A stretch of 64,000 nucleotides of DNA from Coleofasciculus sp. FACHB-1120 (lineage in GTDB: Bacteria; Cyanobacteriota; Cyanobacteriia; Cyanobacteriales; FACHB-T130): NCBI RefSeq assembly GCF_014698845.1, contig NZ_JACJTV010000003.1, positions 248,001 through 312,000 of the forward strand, written 5' to 3'. Below the pieces are notes generated by a model. It did not search any database, was not told the origin of the DNA, and saw nothing but the letters and a program-made list of their open reading frames with translations. This document shows positions 25,361 to 35,116 of the stretch, piece by piece (position 1 is the first letter of the stretch; each line of letters starts with the position of its first letter). A program made the translations under genes and the position numbers.

Positions 25361-27517
25361 TCAAAAGAACTCAAATCGATTCCGACCTTGCTCTTTAGCA
25401 CGATACATAGCAGAGTCAGCATTTTTAATTAAGGTATCCACAGTATTTCCATTGAGAGGGTAAATACTAATACCAATACTGACAGTTAAAAAGATAGTCT
25501 GTCCGTTGAGGATGAACGCCTGAGATAGAGTTGATAAAGTCTTTTCTGCGACTCTGGCAGCATCTTGCACTCTACTAATGGCAGGTAAAATTACTGTAAA
25601 TTCGTCACCACCCAAACGTGATACGGTATCGCTGCCCCGCAAGCAACCCGTGAGCCGTTGAGCAACCATTCGCAACAATAGGTCGCCCATGTCATGTCCG
25701 AGCGTATCATTAACCTGCTTAAAGCCATCCAGGTCAAGAAACAAAAGAGCAAACACCTGGTTATTACTACTACTCCATTCTAGAGATTGAATCATGCGTT
25801 CATAGAATTGTTTGCGGTTAGGTAGACCAGTTAGCGGATCGTGATAAGCCAGATGCCGCATCTGATCCTCTGAAAGCTTTAATTCAGCGTTAGAACGGAT
25901 TAACTCTGCCGCCGTTTGCTTCAGTTCTTCTTCTATCCGCTTGCGTTCAGTGATGTCTCGGATGACGCCAACTAAAAAGATATTACCAGCAGCATCTTTG
26001 TGGAGCGATCGCTTGGTAGCAATTAAGTAAGTCGTGCCCAAGATATCCGTAAATTCTTCTTCATTTTCTTGCTCTTCACCCCCTTGAAATACTTGCTCAT
26101 TGTGCTGCCAAAAAACCTCAGCCTCATGTTTAGGAAAAAAATCATAAGGAGACTTTTTAAGTAAGGTTTCTAAAGGATAGCCAATAAACTTACAATATGC
26201 CTGGTTTAAAATAATCCAACGATGTTCTTTATCTTTAACAAAAATTGGGTCGGGGATAGTATTAATTACCTTCTGCAAAAACTCTTTAGATCGCTTTAAC
26301 TCCTCCTCCAAATAAGCTAGATGAGTCACAATTGCGATCGCAGATCCCCCAAGCCCCAGAAGTGGAGGGATCAGTGGTATCCACCAACCGAAGAGAAAGG
26401 CGAGGTAAGAAATACCCAGCAACCCAGCCCCAGCCAATAGAATACTTAGACCAGACTTCCTGGAGAGACGCGATTGCCAGCTAATACAAGCACCTATCCA
26501 CGACCAAACCAGAATCCATAAGGATTCCGCTAGATCGGGCCAAGTATTGATCAAGGGGCGTCCGTCTAGGGCGGCGCTCAGGATCGCACTGGTAAAATTG
26601 GCTTGGAGTTCAACACCTGAAATCCTTTGTGCGCTTTGGTTGAGCCTGCTGCTGTAAGGGGTGTAGAAAAAATCCTGGAGGCTAAGTGCGGTTGAACCAA
26701 TCAAAACAATGCGATCGCGCAGAAGGCTGGGTTGTACGCGGTTTGCCAGAATATCTACCATTGAAACAATCTGAAAGCTATTGGGCTGCTTAAAGTTGGC
26801 TAATATTTGATAACCTGTAGCATTCGCCTTCACATAAGCCCCATCATTTGACCTGAAGGTTGGAAAGACGCCCTTTCCTAGTTGTAGATAATCGGGGTTT
26901 ACCCGCGACGGACGAGGAGTAATTCCTTTTTCCTTCAAATAAATTAACGCCAACTGGAGCGCAAAACTTGTATATAGCTTGTTATTTACGTGTGCATATA
27001 AAAAGCTACGGCGCACTTTCCCATCAGCATCAATGAGTACATTATTAAAACCAACTTGCTTGAGAAGGTTTAATACTGGGGATGGTGCGACGCCCAAGCT
27101 TTTTTCAGGTTTCAGTAGTTCAATCCCGATTAAGTTAGGGATAGTTTGACCAGCTTTGATGAATTCTTCATGACCGGGTGGGACAGGGAGATCGCGATAA
27201 ATATCTAAACCAATCGCCCGTGGCTCAAAGGCATTTAATTTTTGCAACAGAGTTGCCATGACGCCGTCAGGAATGGGCCATTGTCCTACCTGCTTTAAGT
27301 CTTTTTCATTAATTTCGACAATTACCAGGCGCTGGTCTATGGGTTCTGGAGGACGCAAACGAAACAACTGGTCTAAGGCTGCCAACTCCCAGGGCTGAAA
27401 CAGCCCAGCCATCCGCAAGATAATGATGCAGCTGGCAACAGCCGACGAAGCGATCGGGATCCGGCGATCTTGTTGAAGCCGTTGCTTCAATCTTGCCCAT
27501 ATACTTTTTTTTAGCAT
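25361..27517 (-). CDS. CHASE2-PAS-GGDEF diguanylate cyclase
   Basis: 718 residues from the ATG at 27517. One N-terminal helix leads into an extracytoplasmic CHASE2 sensor domain (about 40-310, with VIVEINEKDLKQVGQWP and IGLDIYRDL), followed by three membrane helices (about 320-400), a PAS domain (about 415-530, DPIFVKDKEHRWIILN) and a GGDEF domain (about 550-718). RLGGDEFTVIL is the intact active site for making cyclic di-GMP, and RGSD five residues before it is the RxxD product-inhibition site. It should couple an external signal to cyclic di-GMP. It is flanked by long non-coding stretches and appears monocistronic. Confidence 0.93.
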   Translation of the reverse strand: MLKKSIWARLKQRLQQDRRIPIASSAVASCIIILRMAGLFQPWELAALDQLFRLRPPEPIDQRLVIVEINEKDLKQVGQWPIPDGVMATLLQKLNAFEPRAIGLDIYRDLPVPPGHEEFIKAGQTIPNLIGIELLKPEKSLGVAPSPVLNLLKQVGFNNVLIDADGKVRRSFLYAHVNNKLYTSFALQLALIYLKEKGITPRPSRVNPDYLQLGKGVFPTFRSNDGAYVKANATGYQILANFKQPNSFQIVSMVDILANRVQPSLLRDRIVLIGSTALSLQDFFYTPYSSRLNQSAQRISGVELQANFTSAILSAALDGRPLINTWPDLAESLWILVWSWIGACISWQSRLSRKSGLSILLAGAGLLGISYLAFLFGWWIPLIPPLLGLGGSAIAIVTHLAYLEEELKRSKEFLQKVINTIPDPIFVKDKEHRWIILNQAYCKFIGYPLETLLKKSPYDFFPKHEAEVFWQHNEQVFQGGEEQENEEEFTDILGTTYLIATKRSLHKDAAGNIFLVGVIRDITERKRIEEELKQTAAELIRSNAELKLSEDQMRHLAYHDPLTGLPNRKQFYERMIQSLEWSSSNNQVFALLFLDLDGFKQVNDTLGHDMGDLLLRMVAQRLTGCLRGSDTVSRLGGDEFTVILPAISRVQDAARVAEKTLSTLSQAFILNGQTIFLTVSIGISIYPLNGNTVDTLIKNADSAMYRAKEQGRNRFEFF

Positions 27518-27811
27518 CGACCTGGTTGCAGGATTATGCAAACAATTTTGCTGTGTACACCCTCGTGATACAACTTCCCTAAATAGGTGTGGATGGCTCG
27601 GAAAAAACTTTAACTCTTTTCAATTAGGAGACTTTTTCAGGCTCAGGATAGTGCAACATAACTAGCTCGTGAAAAGATCCCTCACCATGCCAAGATTTTG
27701 CCGTTAAAGTATTCGGGCTTCATTTTAGCAAATGTCGAAAATGCCAAATACTTCTACGGCAAATATCTTTTCCAGTTCGGGTGACATCCCTATTTCCTAG
27801 GTCAGCCAAAT

Positions 27812-28750
27812 TTAAAGCCCTGGCAAGGAGTTCTGAAAGTTGCGCGGACCTGTGTAGCTCGATAAATCAGCCAGCTTTTCTAAAGATTTCACACCAGGCT
27901 CGACCAATTTACCGTTGACTTCCCAGCTAGGGTAGCTTTGAATCCCTGCTTTTTGGCAGATTTCTGCCTGCTGCTGTGGTGCTTTGGGATCGGCACACTC
28001 AATATAATTGATTTGGCTGAATGCCTCTTTCCCGAACAATTGTTTTTGATCGTGGCAGTGAGAACACCAGAAAGCCCCGTACATCTTTGCTCCTACCGCT
28101 TCAAGATGTTTCGCTAAAGCAACTTCTGCGGAGCTAGAGACGGTGGTAATGGGAAATGTTTGCGATCCGGCGGAGCCATCCCCTGAAGCGACGGGTGACT
28201 TCACAGTGGCATAGACGCCCAGAGTACTAACCAGGGCTACCATTCCTACGATGATGCCGGTAAAAAATAGTTGTCCCCAGTCTTCCCAAGCGCGACCGAT
28301 CAAGGTCAATACTAACAAGCTAAGGGAGAAGAAAGCGGAGGCAAGACAGTAGAGACAAGCAGCTTTGATTTCAAATGCCAGCAAATACATCAAGTAGCCG
28401 CTGAAGACCGTCATGGCGGTGCCACCGGCAAACAATAACAGCCATGTCCAGTGGTCTAGTTGAGAATGCAGGTCTTTATTTTCAACTGGGTTGACTGCCA
28501 TTGGAGCGAGGGCAAAAGCGACCATGCTGAGATAAGCCAGTAAGCCAAACAAAGTTAAGGGAAAACCAAAGATACTGGCGTAGGGGCTGGAGAGGACTTG
28601 ATCGCACCCGCTGGTGGGACAGGCAGCAGAGCCTCCGGTTAGCTTGACTACGGTTAGATAGCCTGTCACTAAGGCACCTAAAATAGCGATCGCCGCAATC
28701 AGTAGACGGGACCAGCGATGAATCCAAGGAGTAGAACGTCGGCGGCTCAT
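27812..28750 (-). CDS. Vitamin K epoxide reductase-thioredoxin fusion (VKOR-Trx)
   Basis: 312 residues. Residues 15-180 form the VKOR domain with five hydrophobic segments, the loop cysteines C44 and C49 (ACPTSGCDQ) and the quinone-site pair C132-x-x-C135 (CLYC). Residues about 200-300 are a periplasmic thioredoxin-like domain with FWCSHCHDQ (C228, C231) and further cysteines. In cyanobacteria this protein oxidises thiols in exported proteins and passes electrons to quinone, replacing DsbA/DsbB. All expected cysteines are present. It is monocistronic or at most co-transcribed with btpA, which lies upstream on the same strand. Confidence 0.94.
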   Translation of the reverse strand: MSRRRSTPWIHRWSRLLIAAIAILGALVTGYLTVVKLTGGSAACPTSGCDQVLSSPYASIFGFPLTLFGLLAYLSMVAFALAPMAVNPVENKDLHSQLDHWTWLLLFAGGTAMTVFSGYLMYLLAFEIKAACLYCLASAFFSLSLLVLTLIGRAWEDWGQLFFTGIIVGMVALVSTLGVYATVKSPVASGDGSAGSQTFPITTVSSSAEVALAKHLEAVGAKMYGAFWCSHCHDQKQLFGKEAFSQINYIECADPKAPQQQAEICQKAGIQSYPSWEVNGKLVEPGVKSLEKLADLSSYTGPRNFQNSLPGL

Positions 28751-28885
28751 GTCAAAACTGAGGTAGGAGGACTGAGAAGAGTGAATTGAAAACTGAGGAG
28801 TGAAACTTTAGCAGGCGAGAGGGCTTAGTCAAGAATTTTGAGATGTTAGTTTTCTGGAGTTAATTAAAAAACCAACAACTAAAAA

Positions 28886-28919
28886 CTAACAACTAACAAC
28901 TACAACTAACAACTAATAA
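28886..28919. repeat. Heptamer repeat CTAACAA abutting the btpA stop codon
   Basis: Heptamers CTAACAA, CTAACAA, a six-base variant, CTAACAA and CTAATAA run head to tail. The last unit contains the btpA stop codon (TAG on the minus strand). Confidence 0.8.
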
Positions 28920-29755
28920 GTGACCGAGGACACTGGCTTGGGTTCCGCTTTGCCTGCAAAGCTGCGTCGGGTTGCCTCCACAAATTGGCTGACCCGAATC
29001 GGATCGATGGGCTGCTCGATCCGCCCGTGGCGCTTTAGAGAGCTGGAAACAATCACGCCATCTGCGGCTTGCATCAGCGTAGAAATATTTTCCCAGTTGG
29101 CACCACTGCCGATAAATACGGGCGTCCCATTGGCAGCGGCGGTGGCTAGTTCCAAGTCTTCTTGAGTCGGAGGGCTACCCGTCGCCCAGCCACTTAAAAT
29201 GACGCCATCTGCCAAACCCCGCTCAATCGTCTCTTGCACTGCTGTGGTTAGATTTGGGGTACCTAAGGGGCGACCGTGCTTGACTAAGACATCTGCCAAA
29301 ATTTTTACATTGCTGCCCAATTCTCGACGGTAACGGAGCAATTGATTCGCCTCTCCCTCAATCAGCCCTTGGTCAGTTGCCATGACGCCAGTGAGGACGT
29401 TAACGCGGATAAACTGAGCGTGGACGCAGGATGCAATTGCGATCGCGCTATGAGCATCATTGCGTAATACATTAATGCCCACAGGTAACGTCACCAAATT
29501 CATCAGCCGCTGGACAATGAGTGTCATCGCACTAACGACCGCTGGATCTACCTGGTTTTTGGTAAAAGGGGCATCGAAGAAATTTTCCACAATAAGGCCG
29601 TTCACACCGCCCGCTGACAGCGCTGTTGCTTCCTGTTCAGCTCGATCGATTACCGCTTTCAAGCTACCTCCCCAGCGGGGAGATGTCGGCAGCGGCAGAA
29701 GATGAACCACGCCAATGATGGGATTCGGTGTCTTGAAGATTTGATTTAAGTCCAC
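28913..29755 (-). CDS. btpA: BtpA family photosystem I biogenesis protein
   Basis: 280 residues from the GTG at 29755; another GTG at 29773 is possible but has no ribosome binding site. The start of the fold, TPNPIIGVVHLLPLPTSP, and later DGVILSGWATGSPP and PVFIGSGANWENIS mark a TIM-barrel of the BtpA family. In Synechocystis BtpA is needed for stable photosystem I reaction-centre proteins. The last codons run into a heptamer repeat array. A divergent rimO lies 330 nt away with a perfect palindrome in between. Confidence 0.92.
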   Translation of the reverse strand: MDLNQIFKTPNPIIGVVHLLPLPTSPRWGGSLKAVIDRAEQEATALSAGGVNGLIVENFFDAPFTKNQVDPAVVSAMTLIVQRLMNLVTLPVGINVLRNDAHSAIAIASCVHAQFIRVNVLTGVMATDQGLIEGEANQLLRYRRELGSNVKILADVLVKHGRPLGTPNLTTAVQETIERGLADGVILSGWATGSPPTQEDLELATAAANGTPVFIGSGANWENISTLMQAADGVIVSSSLKRHGRIEQPIDPIRVSQFVEATRRSFAGKAEPKPVSSVTY

Positions 29756-30088
29756 TTGTCTACCTGAAAACACCGGCGCATTCTTGCAACACCTGTTGGT
29801 TATTCTCCTTCAAGCGGCAAAAATAGCAGTGAAATGAATCGCATCTCGGATGATGCCATTCTAGAATTTTATCTAGAATGGAGACAGGGGAAGATACCAC
29901 TATCCAGTTCCCGATTCTGGTTGGTGAGTGGAAGATAGATTCTTCAACGACTCACCTCCATCTCCATACTCAATCCCCCCAGTTTGACAACCAACGTCCA
30001 ACTGGGTAGTAAACTGCTGTGCCTAGAATAGGGTATAATATTTTGGCTTCAGCTTTCCCCAGATTTTCTTTAGCTGTATTTAAACCGC
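29756..30088. promoter_or_regulatory. Divergent btpA/rimO intergenic region
   Basis: 333 nt with no gene, holding the promoters of two divergent genes. The main landmark is the palindrome at 29856-29881. No other motif is clear. Confidence 0.55.
29856..29881. promoter_or_regulatory. Perfect 10-bp inverted repeat with six-base spacer
   Basis: CCATTCTAGA (29856-29865) and TCTAGAATGG (29872-29881) are exact complements. It lies 101 nt upstream of the btpA start and about 208 nt upstream of rimO. It could be an operator or a hairpin in the btpA leader. Confidence 0.6.
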
Positions 30089-31414
30089 ATGGGCAATAAG
30101 CCAACAATTGCAATTTCTCACTTGGGCTGCGAAAAAAACCGTATTGATACCGAACATATGTTGGGTCTATTGGTACAAGCTGGGTACCAGGTAGACAGTA
30201 ATGAAGAATTAGCAGAATATGTTATAGTTAATACATGTAGTTTTATTGAGGCGGCAAGGGCAGAATCTGTCCGCACCTTAGTAGAACTGGCGGAAGCGAA
30301 TAAAAAGATTGTAATCACAGGCTGCATGGCGCAGCACTTCCAGGAGCAGCTGCTGGATGAATTACCAGAAGCGGTTGCCGTGGTGGGCACCGGCGATTAT
30401 CACCAAATCGTCGATGTGGTTCAACGAGTGGAAGGCGGTGAACGGGTCACGCAAGTTTCAGAGCTGCCGACCTACATAGCCGATGAAACAACGCCTCGCT
30501 ACCGCACGACATCGGAAGGTGTCGCGTACCTGCGGGTAGCGGAAGGATGTGATTACCGCTGTGCGTTCTGCATTATTCCTCATCTCCGGGGAAATCAGCG
30601 ATCGCGCTCCATTGAATCCATCGTCGCCGAAGCCCACCAGCTAGCCTCCGAAGGAGTCCAAGAGTTAATTCTCATCTCCCAGATCACCACCAACTACGGT
30701 CTGGATATTTACGGGAAGCCGAAACTAGCGGAACTTCTAAGGGAATTGGGAAAGGTAAATATTCCGTGGATTCGGATGCACTATGCCTATCCCACTGGCT
30801 TAACCCCAGCCGTGATCGAAGCAATTCAGGAGACTCCTAACGTATTGCCTTACTTGGATTTGCCGTTACAGCACTCCCATCCGGAAATTCTCCGCGCCAT
30901 GAACCGACCTTGGCAGGGACAGGTCAACGATCAAATTATTGAGCGGATTAAGGCAGACCTGCCTGATGCTGTGTTAAGAACCACGTTCATTGTCGGATTC
31001 CCTGGCGAAACGGAAGAGCATTTTGCACACTTGCTACAGTTCGTCCAACGCCATGAATTTGACCATGTAGGTGTGTTTACTTTTTCCCCAGAAGAAGGTA
31101 CCCCTGCCTTCACCTTGCCCAATCAACTGCCCCAAGAAGTCATGGATATCCGTAGGGATGCCCTGATGGAGGTTCAGCAGCCAATTTCATTGAGAAAAAA
31201 TCAAGCTTGTGTCGGCAAGATTGTTGATGTCTTGATTGAGCAAGAACATCCAGAGACGGGGGAATTAATCGGTCGCTCTGCCCGATTTTCTCCGGAGGTA
31301 GACGGATTAGTCTACGTCCAAGGCGACGTTCCATTGGGTTCTATAGCATCAGTGGAAATCACAAGCACTGACATCTACGACCTCTATGGTCATGTCGCCA
31401 AGCCCGAAGCATGA
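30089..31414 (+). CDS. rimO: Ribosomal protein S12 methylthiotransferase RimO
   Basis: 441 residues. It adds a methylthio group to an Asp of ribosomal protein S12 by radical-SAM chemistry. The N-terminal UPF0004 domain begins [18 protein letters not shown]; the radical-SAM cluster is C154, C158, C161 in [34 protein letters not shown] and the TRAM domain (about 375-441) follow. [10 protein letters not shown] and the DLPLQH context favour RimO over MiaB. The ATG at 30089 gives the normal family length. Divergent from btpA. Confidence 0.94.
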   Translation: MGNKPTIAISHLGCEKNRIDTEHMLGLLVQAGYQVDSNEELAEYVIVNTCSFIEAARAESVRTLVELAEANKKIVITGCMAQHFQEQLLDELPEAVAVVGTGDYHQIVDVVQRVEGGERVTQVSELPTYIADETTPRYRTTSEGVAYLRVAEGCDYRCAFCIIPHLRGNQRSRSIESIVAEAHQLASEGVQELILISQITTNYGLDIYGKPKLAELLRELGKVNIPWIRMHYAYPTGLTPAVIEAIQETPNVLPYLDLPLQHSHPEILRAMNRPWQGQVNDQIIERIKADLPDAVLRTTFIVGFPGETEEHFAHLLQFVQRHEFDHVGVFTFSPEEGTPAFTLPNQLPQEVMDIRRDALMEVQQPISLRKNQACVGKIVDVLIEQEHPETGELIGRSARFSPEVDGLVYVQGDVPLGSIASVEITSTDIYDLYGHVAKPEA

Positions 31415-31462
31415 AGAATAACAACTCAAGAATGAAGGCTGAAGAACCAAGGCAAGTATTAT

Positions 31463-31483
31463 TTCATACTTCATACTTCATAC
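31463..31483. repeat. Heptamer repeat TTCATAC, three copies
   Basis: Three perfect tandem copies of TTCATAC, with another unit at 31492-31498. It lies between rimO and the helicase gene. Confidence 0.85.
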
Positions 31484-31542
31484 TTAAAAACTTCATACTT
31501 CGCCATTTACAATTCGCGAACACTAACAACTAACAAGAAATT

Positions 31543-32976
31543 ATGACCCTTTCGTTCACAAGCCTAGGCCTTTCAGAAGCTCGCATTCAGCAACTAGAAA
31601 AACTAGGCTTTACTGCACCCACACAAATTCAATCCCAAGCCATTCCTCATCTGTTGGCTGGTCGGGATGTAGTGGGACAATCCCAAACCGGAACCGGCAA
31701 AACAGCGGCTTTTTCGCTGCCGATTTTGGAACGGATCGATGTCAAAAATCCCGCAGTCCAATCCCTGATTTTGACACCTACGCGGGAACTAGCTCAGCAA
31801 GTGGCTCTGGCAATCCGTAGCTTTAGCAGCGATCGCCGGTTGGGCGTGCTGACAGTGTATGGCGGTCAAGCCATTGACCGCCAAATCCAGCGCCTCAGAC
31901 AAGGCGTTCAGATTGTCGTTGGAACCCCAGGACGGGTGATTGATTTGCTCAATCGAGGGGATCTCAAGCTTGAGCAGGTCAACTGGCTGGTGCTGGACGA
32001 AGCCGACGAAATGTTGAGCATGGGCTTTATTGACGATGTGGAAACCATCCTCAAGCAAGTTCCTGCCGAACGTCAGACGGCATTTTTCTCGGCGACAATG
32101 CCGCCGACGATTCAAAAATTGATTGCAAAGTTCTTGCGATCGCCGATGAACGTCTCCGTGGAGCAGCCCAAAGCCGCTCCCTCCCGGATTAACCAAGCGG
32201 TGTACATGGTGCCCCGTGGCTGGTCAAAATCTCGCGCCTTGCTGCCCATCCTAGAACTGGAAGATCCCGAATCTGCCTTAATCTTCGTGCGGACACGCAA
32301 GACAGCCGCTGAACTGACCAACCAACTGCAAGCTGCCGGTCACAGTGTAGACGAGTACCACGGCGACCTCAATCAACAAGCCCGGGAACGGCTGCTGATG
32401 CGGTTCCGCCAACACCAAGTACGCTGGGTAGTTGCTACCGATATTGCGGCGCGGGGTTTAGACGTTGACCACCTGAGCCATGTGATCAACTACGATCTGC
32501 CAGATAGCGTGGAAAGCTACATCCACCGGATCGGTCGCACGGGTCGCGCTGGTAACGCAGGAACAGCCATTTCCCTGATTCACCCAATGGATCGCCGAAA
32601 GTTGGTGCTAATTGAGCGCAAAGTTCGACAAACCTTGAAAATTGTCCAAATCCCCACACGGGCGGAAATTGAAGGGCGACGTCTGGAAAAACTGCAAGCT
32701 CAAGTACGCGAAGTATTGAGTGGGGAGCGCATGGCTTCGTTCTTGCCCGTTGTGGCACAACTGAGCGAAGAATACGACGCCCACGCGATCGCAGCAGCAG
32801 CACTGCAAATGGTGTACGACCAAACTCGTCCCTCTTGGATGTCCAGCGAACAAGAGGCACAAATGGACGACCGAGGAATGTCTAGCAAGCCGAAGCTGAT
32901 CAAGCGTCCCAAACCAGAAGCGAAAACCGAGAACACAGAAGTCAGAAGGCAGAAGCCCGAAGAAATTCGCAATTAA
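31543..32976 (+). CDS. DEAD-box ATP-dependent RNA helicase
   Basis: 477 residues. All helicase motifs are present: the Q motif (GFTAPTQIQSQAIP), motif I (AQTGTGKT-like SQTGTGKTAAF), PTRELAQQ, DEAD, SAT, and motif VI HRIGRTGRAG. It remodels structured RNA, probably in ribosome assembly or cold response as known for cyanobacterial Crh/CsdA-type proteins. The C-terminal 110 residues have a helical linker and a basic tail. The last residues are encoded by heptamer repeats (CAGAAGN three times at 32936-32956), so the true tail may have been extended by repeat expansion. The start ATG is supported by homology of the first 15 residues. Confidence 0.93.
   Translation: MTLSFTSLGLSEARIQQLEKLGFTAPTQIQSQAIPHLLAGRDVVGQSQTGTGKTAAFSLPILERIDVKNPAVQSLILTPTRELAQQVALAIRSFSSDRRLGVLTVYGGQAIDRQIQRLRQGVQIVVGTPGRVIDLLNRGDLKLEQVNWLVLDEADEMLSMGFIDDVETILKQVPAERQTAFFSATMPPTIQKLIAKFLRSPMNVSVEQPKAAPSRINQAVYMVPRGWSKSRALLPILELEDPESALIFVRTRKTAAELTNQLQAAGHSVDEYHGDLNQQARERLLMRFRQHQVRWVVATDIAARGLDVDHLSHVINYDLPDSVESYIHRIGRTGRAGNAGTAISLIHPMDRRKLVLIERKVRQTLKIVQIPTRAEIEGRRLEKLQAQVREVLSGERMASFLPVVAQLSEEYDAHAIAAAALQMVYDQTRPSWMSSEQEAQMDDRGMSSKPKLIKRPKPEAKTENTEVRRQKPEEIRN
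32936..32956. repeat. Heptamer repeat CAGAAGN inside the helicase C-terminus
   Basis: Three tandem heptamers (CAGAAGT, CAGAAGG, CAGAAGC) lie within the last codons of the helicase gene and encode its basic tail. Confidence 0.7.
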
Positions 32977-33123
32977 GTAGCTTAGGTAAGGAAAATTTCT
33001 CTTAGCTTCTGTTTAAGGAGAGACAATAAGTGACAGGGGTGAACTTCTCCCCTTCTCCCCTCTCCGTCTGTTTGAAAAGGGTGGGTTTAGTTCAAGGGTC
33101 AGTTTCTATAAAACCGACTCTGG

Positions 33124-34278
33124 ATGGAACCCACTCCGACAATCCCTTTCCCCTCTCTGACTCCTGTGGCTTTAACTGTATCTGCTGCGAATTCCCCTGC
33201 CCTAAACAACCCTGTTGGACGGCAGTCCTGGCCTGGACTGATTGAGGCATACCGGCAATATCTGCCAGTAACGGACACAACGCCGGTCGTGACACTGCTT
33301 GAAGGCAATACCCCCCTGATCCCGGTTCCTGCGATCGCTCAGATTGTGGGAAAACAGGTGCGCGTTTTGGTGAAGTATGATGGTCTCAATCCTACTGGTA
33401 GCTTCAAAGACCGGGGGATGACGATGGCAATTTCTAAGGCAAAGGAAGCGGGTGCCAAAGCTGTCATTTGTGCCAGTACCGGCAATACTTCAGCGGCTGC
33501 TGCTGCTTATGCCCGTCGGGGCGGTATGCGGGCGTTTGTACTGATTCCCGATGGCTACGTGGCGCTAGGCAAGCTAGCCCAGGCGTTGCTGTATGGGGCG
33601 GAAGTTTTGGCAATTAAAGGAAATTTTGACCGGGCGCTAGAAATCGTGCGGGAGATGGCAGAAAGTTACCCGATCACGTTGGTGAACTCGGTAAATCCCT
33701 ATCGCTTGGAAGGACAAAAAACTGCTGCTTTTGAAGTGGTAGAAGTGTTAGGGAATGCTCCCGATTGGCTGTGCATCCCCGTAGGAAATGCCGGAAATAT
33801 TACTGCTTACTGGATGGGTTTTTGTGAATACCATCAGCAAGGTAAATGCGATCGCTTGCCCCGAATGATGGGATTTCAAGCGTCTGGCGCATCTCCCTTG
33901 GTTACAGGTCAGGCAGTGCCGAATCCAGAAACTCTGGCAACGGCGATTCGCATCGGCAACCCCGTTAACTGGGAACGCGCGATCGCGACTCAACAAGCCA
34001 GCATGGGTCAGTTCAACGCGGTGACAGACGCCGAAATTCTAGAAGCCTATCGTCTCTTGGCATCTGAAGAAGGTATTTTCTGCGAACCGGCGAGTGCGGC
34101 TTCCGTGGCTGGGTTGCTGAAAGTAAAAGATCAAGTGCCCGCAGGTGCTACCGTGGTGTGCGTCCTGACCGGGAATGGGTTAAAAGACCCCGATACGGCA
34201 ATTAAACACAGCAAAAATTCATTTAAACAGGGTATTGAGCCAGATTTGGCAACCGTGGCTCAGGCAATGGGATTTTGA
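33124..34278 (+). CDS. thrC: Threonine synthase
   Basis: 384 residues. It converts O-phosphohomoserine to threonine with pyridoxal phosphate. The cofactor lysine is K95 in [30 protein letters not shown] is the substrate-phosphate loop, and [17 protein letters not shown] and [14 protein letters not shown] complete the family pattern. The N-terminal 35 residues are Pro/Ser-rich and variable, so the exact start is uncertain. A stem-loop lies about 50 nt after the stop. The coiled-coil gene beyond it is convergent. Confidence 0.95.
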   Translation: MEPTPTIPFPSLTPVALTVSAANSPALNNPVGRQSWPGLIEAYRQYLPVTDTTPVVTLLEGNTPLIPVPAIAQIVGKQVRVLVKYDGLNPTGSFKDRGMTMAISKAKEAGAKAVICASTGNTSAAAAAYARRGGMRAFVLIPDGYVALGKLAQALLYGAEVLAIKGNFDRALEIVREMAESYPITLVNSVNPYRLEGQKTAAFEVVEVLGNAPDWLCIPVGNAGNITAYWMGFCEYHQQGKCDRLPRMMGFQASGASPLVTGQAVPNPETLATAIRIGNPVNWERAIATQQASMGQFNAVTDAEILEAYRLLASEEGIFCEPASAASVAGLLKVKDQVPAGATVVCVLTGNGLKDPDTAIKHSKNSFKQGIEPDLATVAQAMGF

Positions 34279-34330
34279 GCAGTTAGCCTCGGTTTCATCG
34301 GTTATTCTTAGCGTGTGCGCTCCCTCCAAG

Positions 34331-34357
34331 CCTCCCTTATCAAGGCGGCAAGGGAGG
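34331..34357 (+). terminator. Stem-loop after thrC
   Basis: CCTCCCTT (34331-34338) pairs with AAGGGAGG (34350-34357). It has no clear T-run, so a factor-independent terminator is only possible. It lies in the gap between convergent genes. Confidence 0.45.
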
Positions 34358-34370
34358 GAATCTAAGTCTT

Positions 34371-34394
34371 GAAAAGCTTTTTGTTAAGCTTTTC
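34371..34394. terminator. Second stem-loop, overlapping the end of the coiled-coil gene
   Basis: GAAAAGCTT (34371-34379) and AAGCTTTTC (34386-34394) pair perfectly over six bases. The stop codon of the minus-strand gene lies inside. It may protect the RNA 3' ends of both convergent genes. Confidence 0.45.
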
Positions 34395-34965
34395 GCCGGG
34401 GATTATGCCCCTCCTCTTCTTGTGAAGACGGAGGGGTTTGTTTGTTGTTTTTGCTAGCTTGAGTTGTCACCCCTACCCACTGACCGCGAGGAACCGACTG
34501 ACCTGAATTTGCTGCTGGTTGGCGGGTTATACGCTCTCGGCTGAGCCGATCGAGGGTATCCCCAATCGCCGTAGTTAAACTTCTGCGGGTTTGTGCATGG
34601 TTGGTCTGCTCAGATTTTAAAGCCTGGGTAAGGCGATCGCGCTCAACCATCGCCTCGGTTAGTTTTGCTTTTAAGTCCTCCAGATTTTCTAGTTGTTCTA
34701 CTTCGGCACGAACCGCCTCCACAGCACCCGGATTGTCCTCTGTGGATTGCGGTGAACTCTGGAGTTGTCGTAGTTGGCTAGCGAGCTTTTCAATCTGTTG
34801 TTGAGCTAGCTTTGCCTCAGTTCGGCGTTGTTGTGCTTCTGTGGTATACAGTTGACGCCAGTTTGCCGCACTTTCCAAAGCAACATCCCGATCGCGCTCT
34901 AACTCTGCTACCTGCTGTTTCAGCGTCTTAATTTCAGCCAACCACTGCGCTACCTCGTGGGCCAT
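34384..34965 (-). CDS. Coiled-coil protein of unknown function
   Basis: 193 residues from the Met at 34965 (MAHEVAQWLAEIKTLKQQVAELERD). Residues about 5-130 are a nearly continuous coiled coil rich in Leu, Glu, Gln and Ala heptads (AELERDRDVALESAANW, TEAQQRRTEAKLAQQQIEKL). The C-terminal part is Ser/Gln-rich, includes PRGQWVGVTTQ and ends in EEEGHNPRRKA. No enzyme motif, signal peptide or membrane helix is seen. Similar proteins are found in other cyanobacteria, to my recollection; a structural or scaffolding role is a guess. Convergent with thrC and divergent from the BrkB gene. Confidence 0.7.
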   Translation of the reverse strand: MAHEVAQWLAEIKTLKQQVAELERDRDVALESAANWRQLYTTEAQQRRTEAKLAQQQIEKLASQLRQLQSSPQSTEDNPGAVEAVRAEVEQLENLEDLKAKLTEAMVERDRLTQALKSEQTNHAQTRRSLTTAIGDTLDRLSRERITRQPAANSGQSVPRGQWVGVTTQASKNNKQTPPSSQEEEGHNPRRKA

Positions 34966-35116
34966 TAAAAACCACTCCTCATCGATTACAACGATCAATT
35001 TTTAACAAAATTTGCCGATTTGTCATAGACGCTATGGATAGTTTGACAAAACCTCTGTAACCTTAGTAGTTGATTTGGCACAGTATAAAAAACGTTGTAT
35101 ACAGAATTAAACAATA

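Noticed and set aside
32486-32860. 124-codon minus-strand frame inside the helicase gene, and similar frames opposite other genes
   Set aside because: These mirror well-conserved coding sequence on the other strand and show no protein features of their own.
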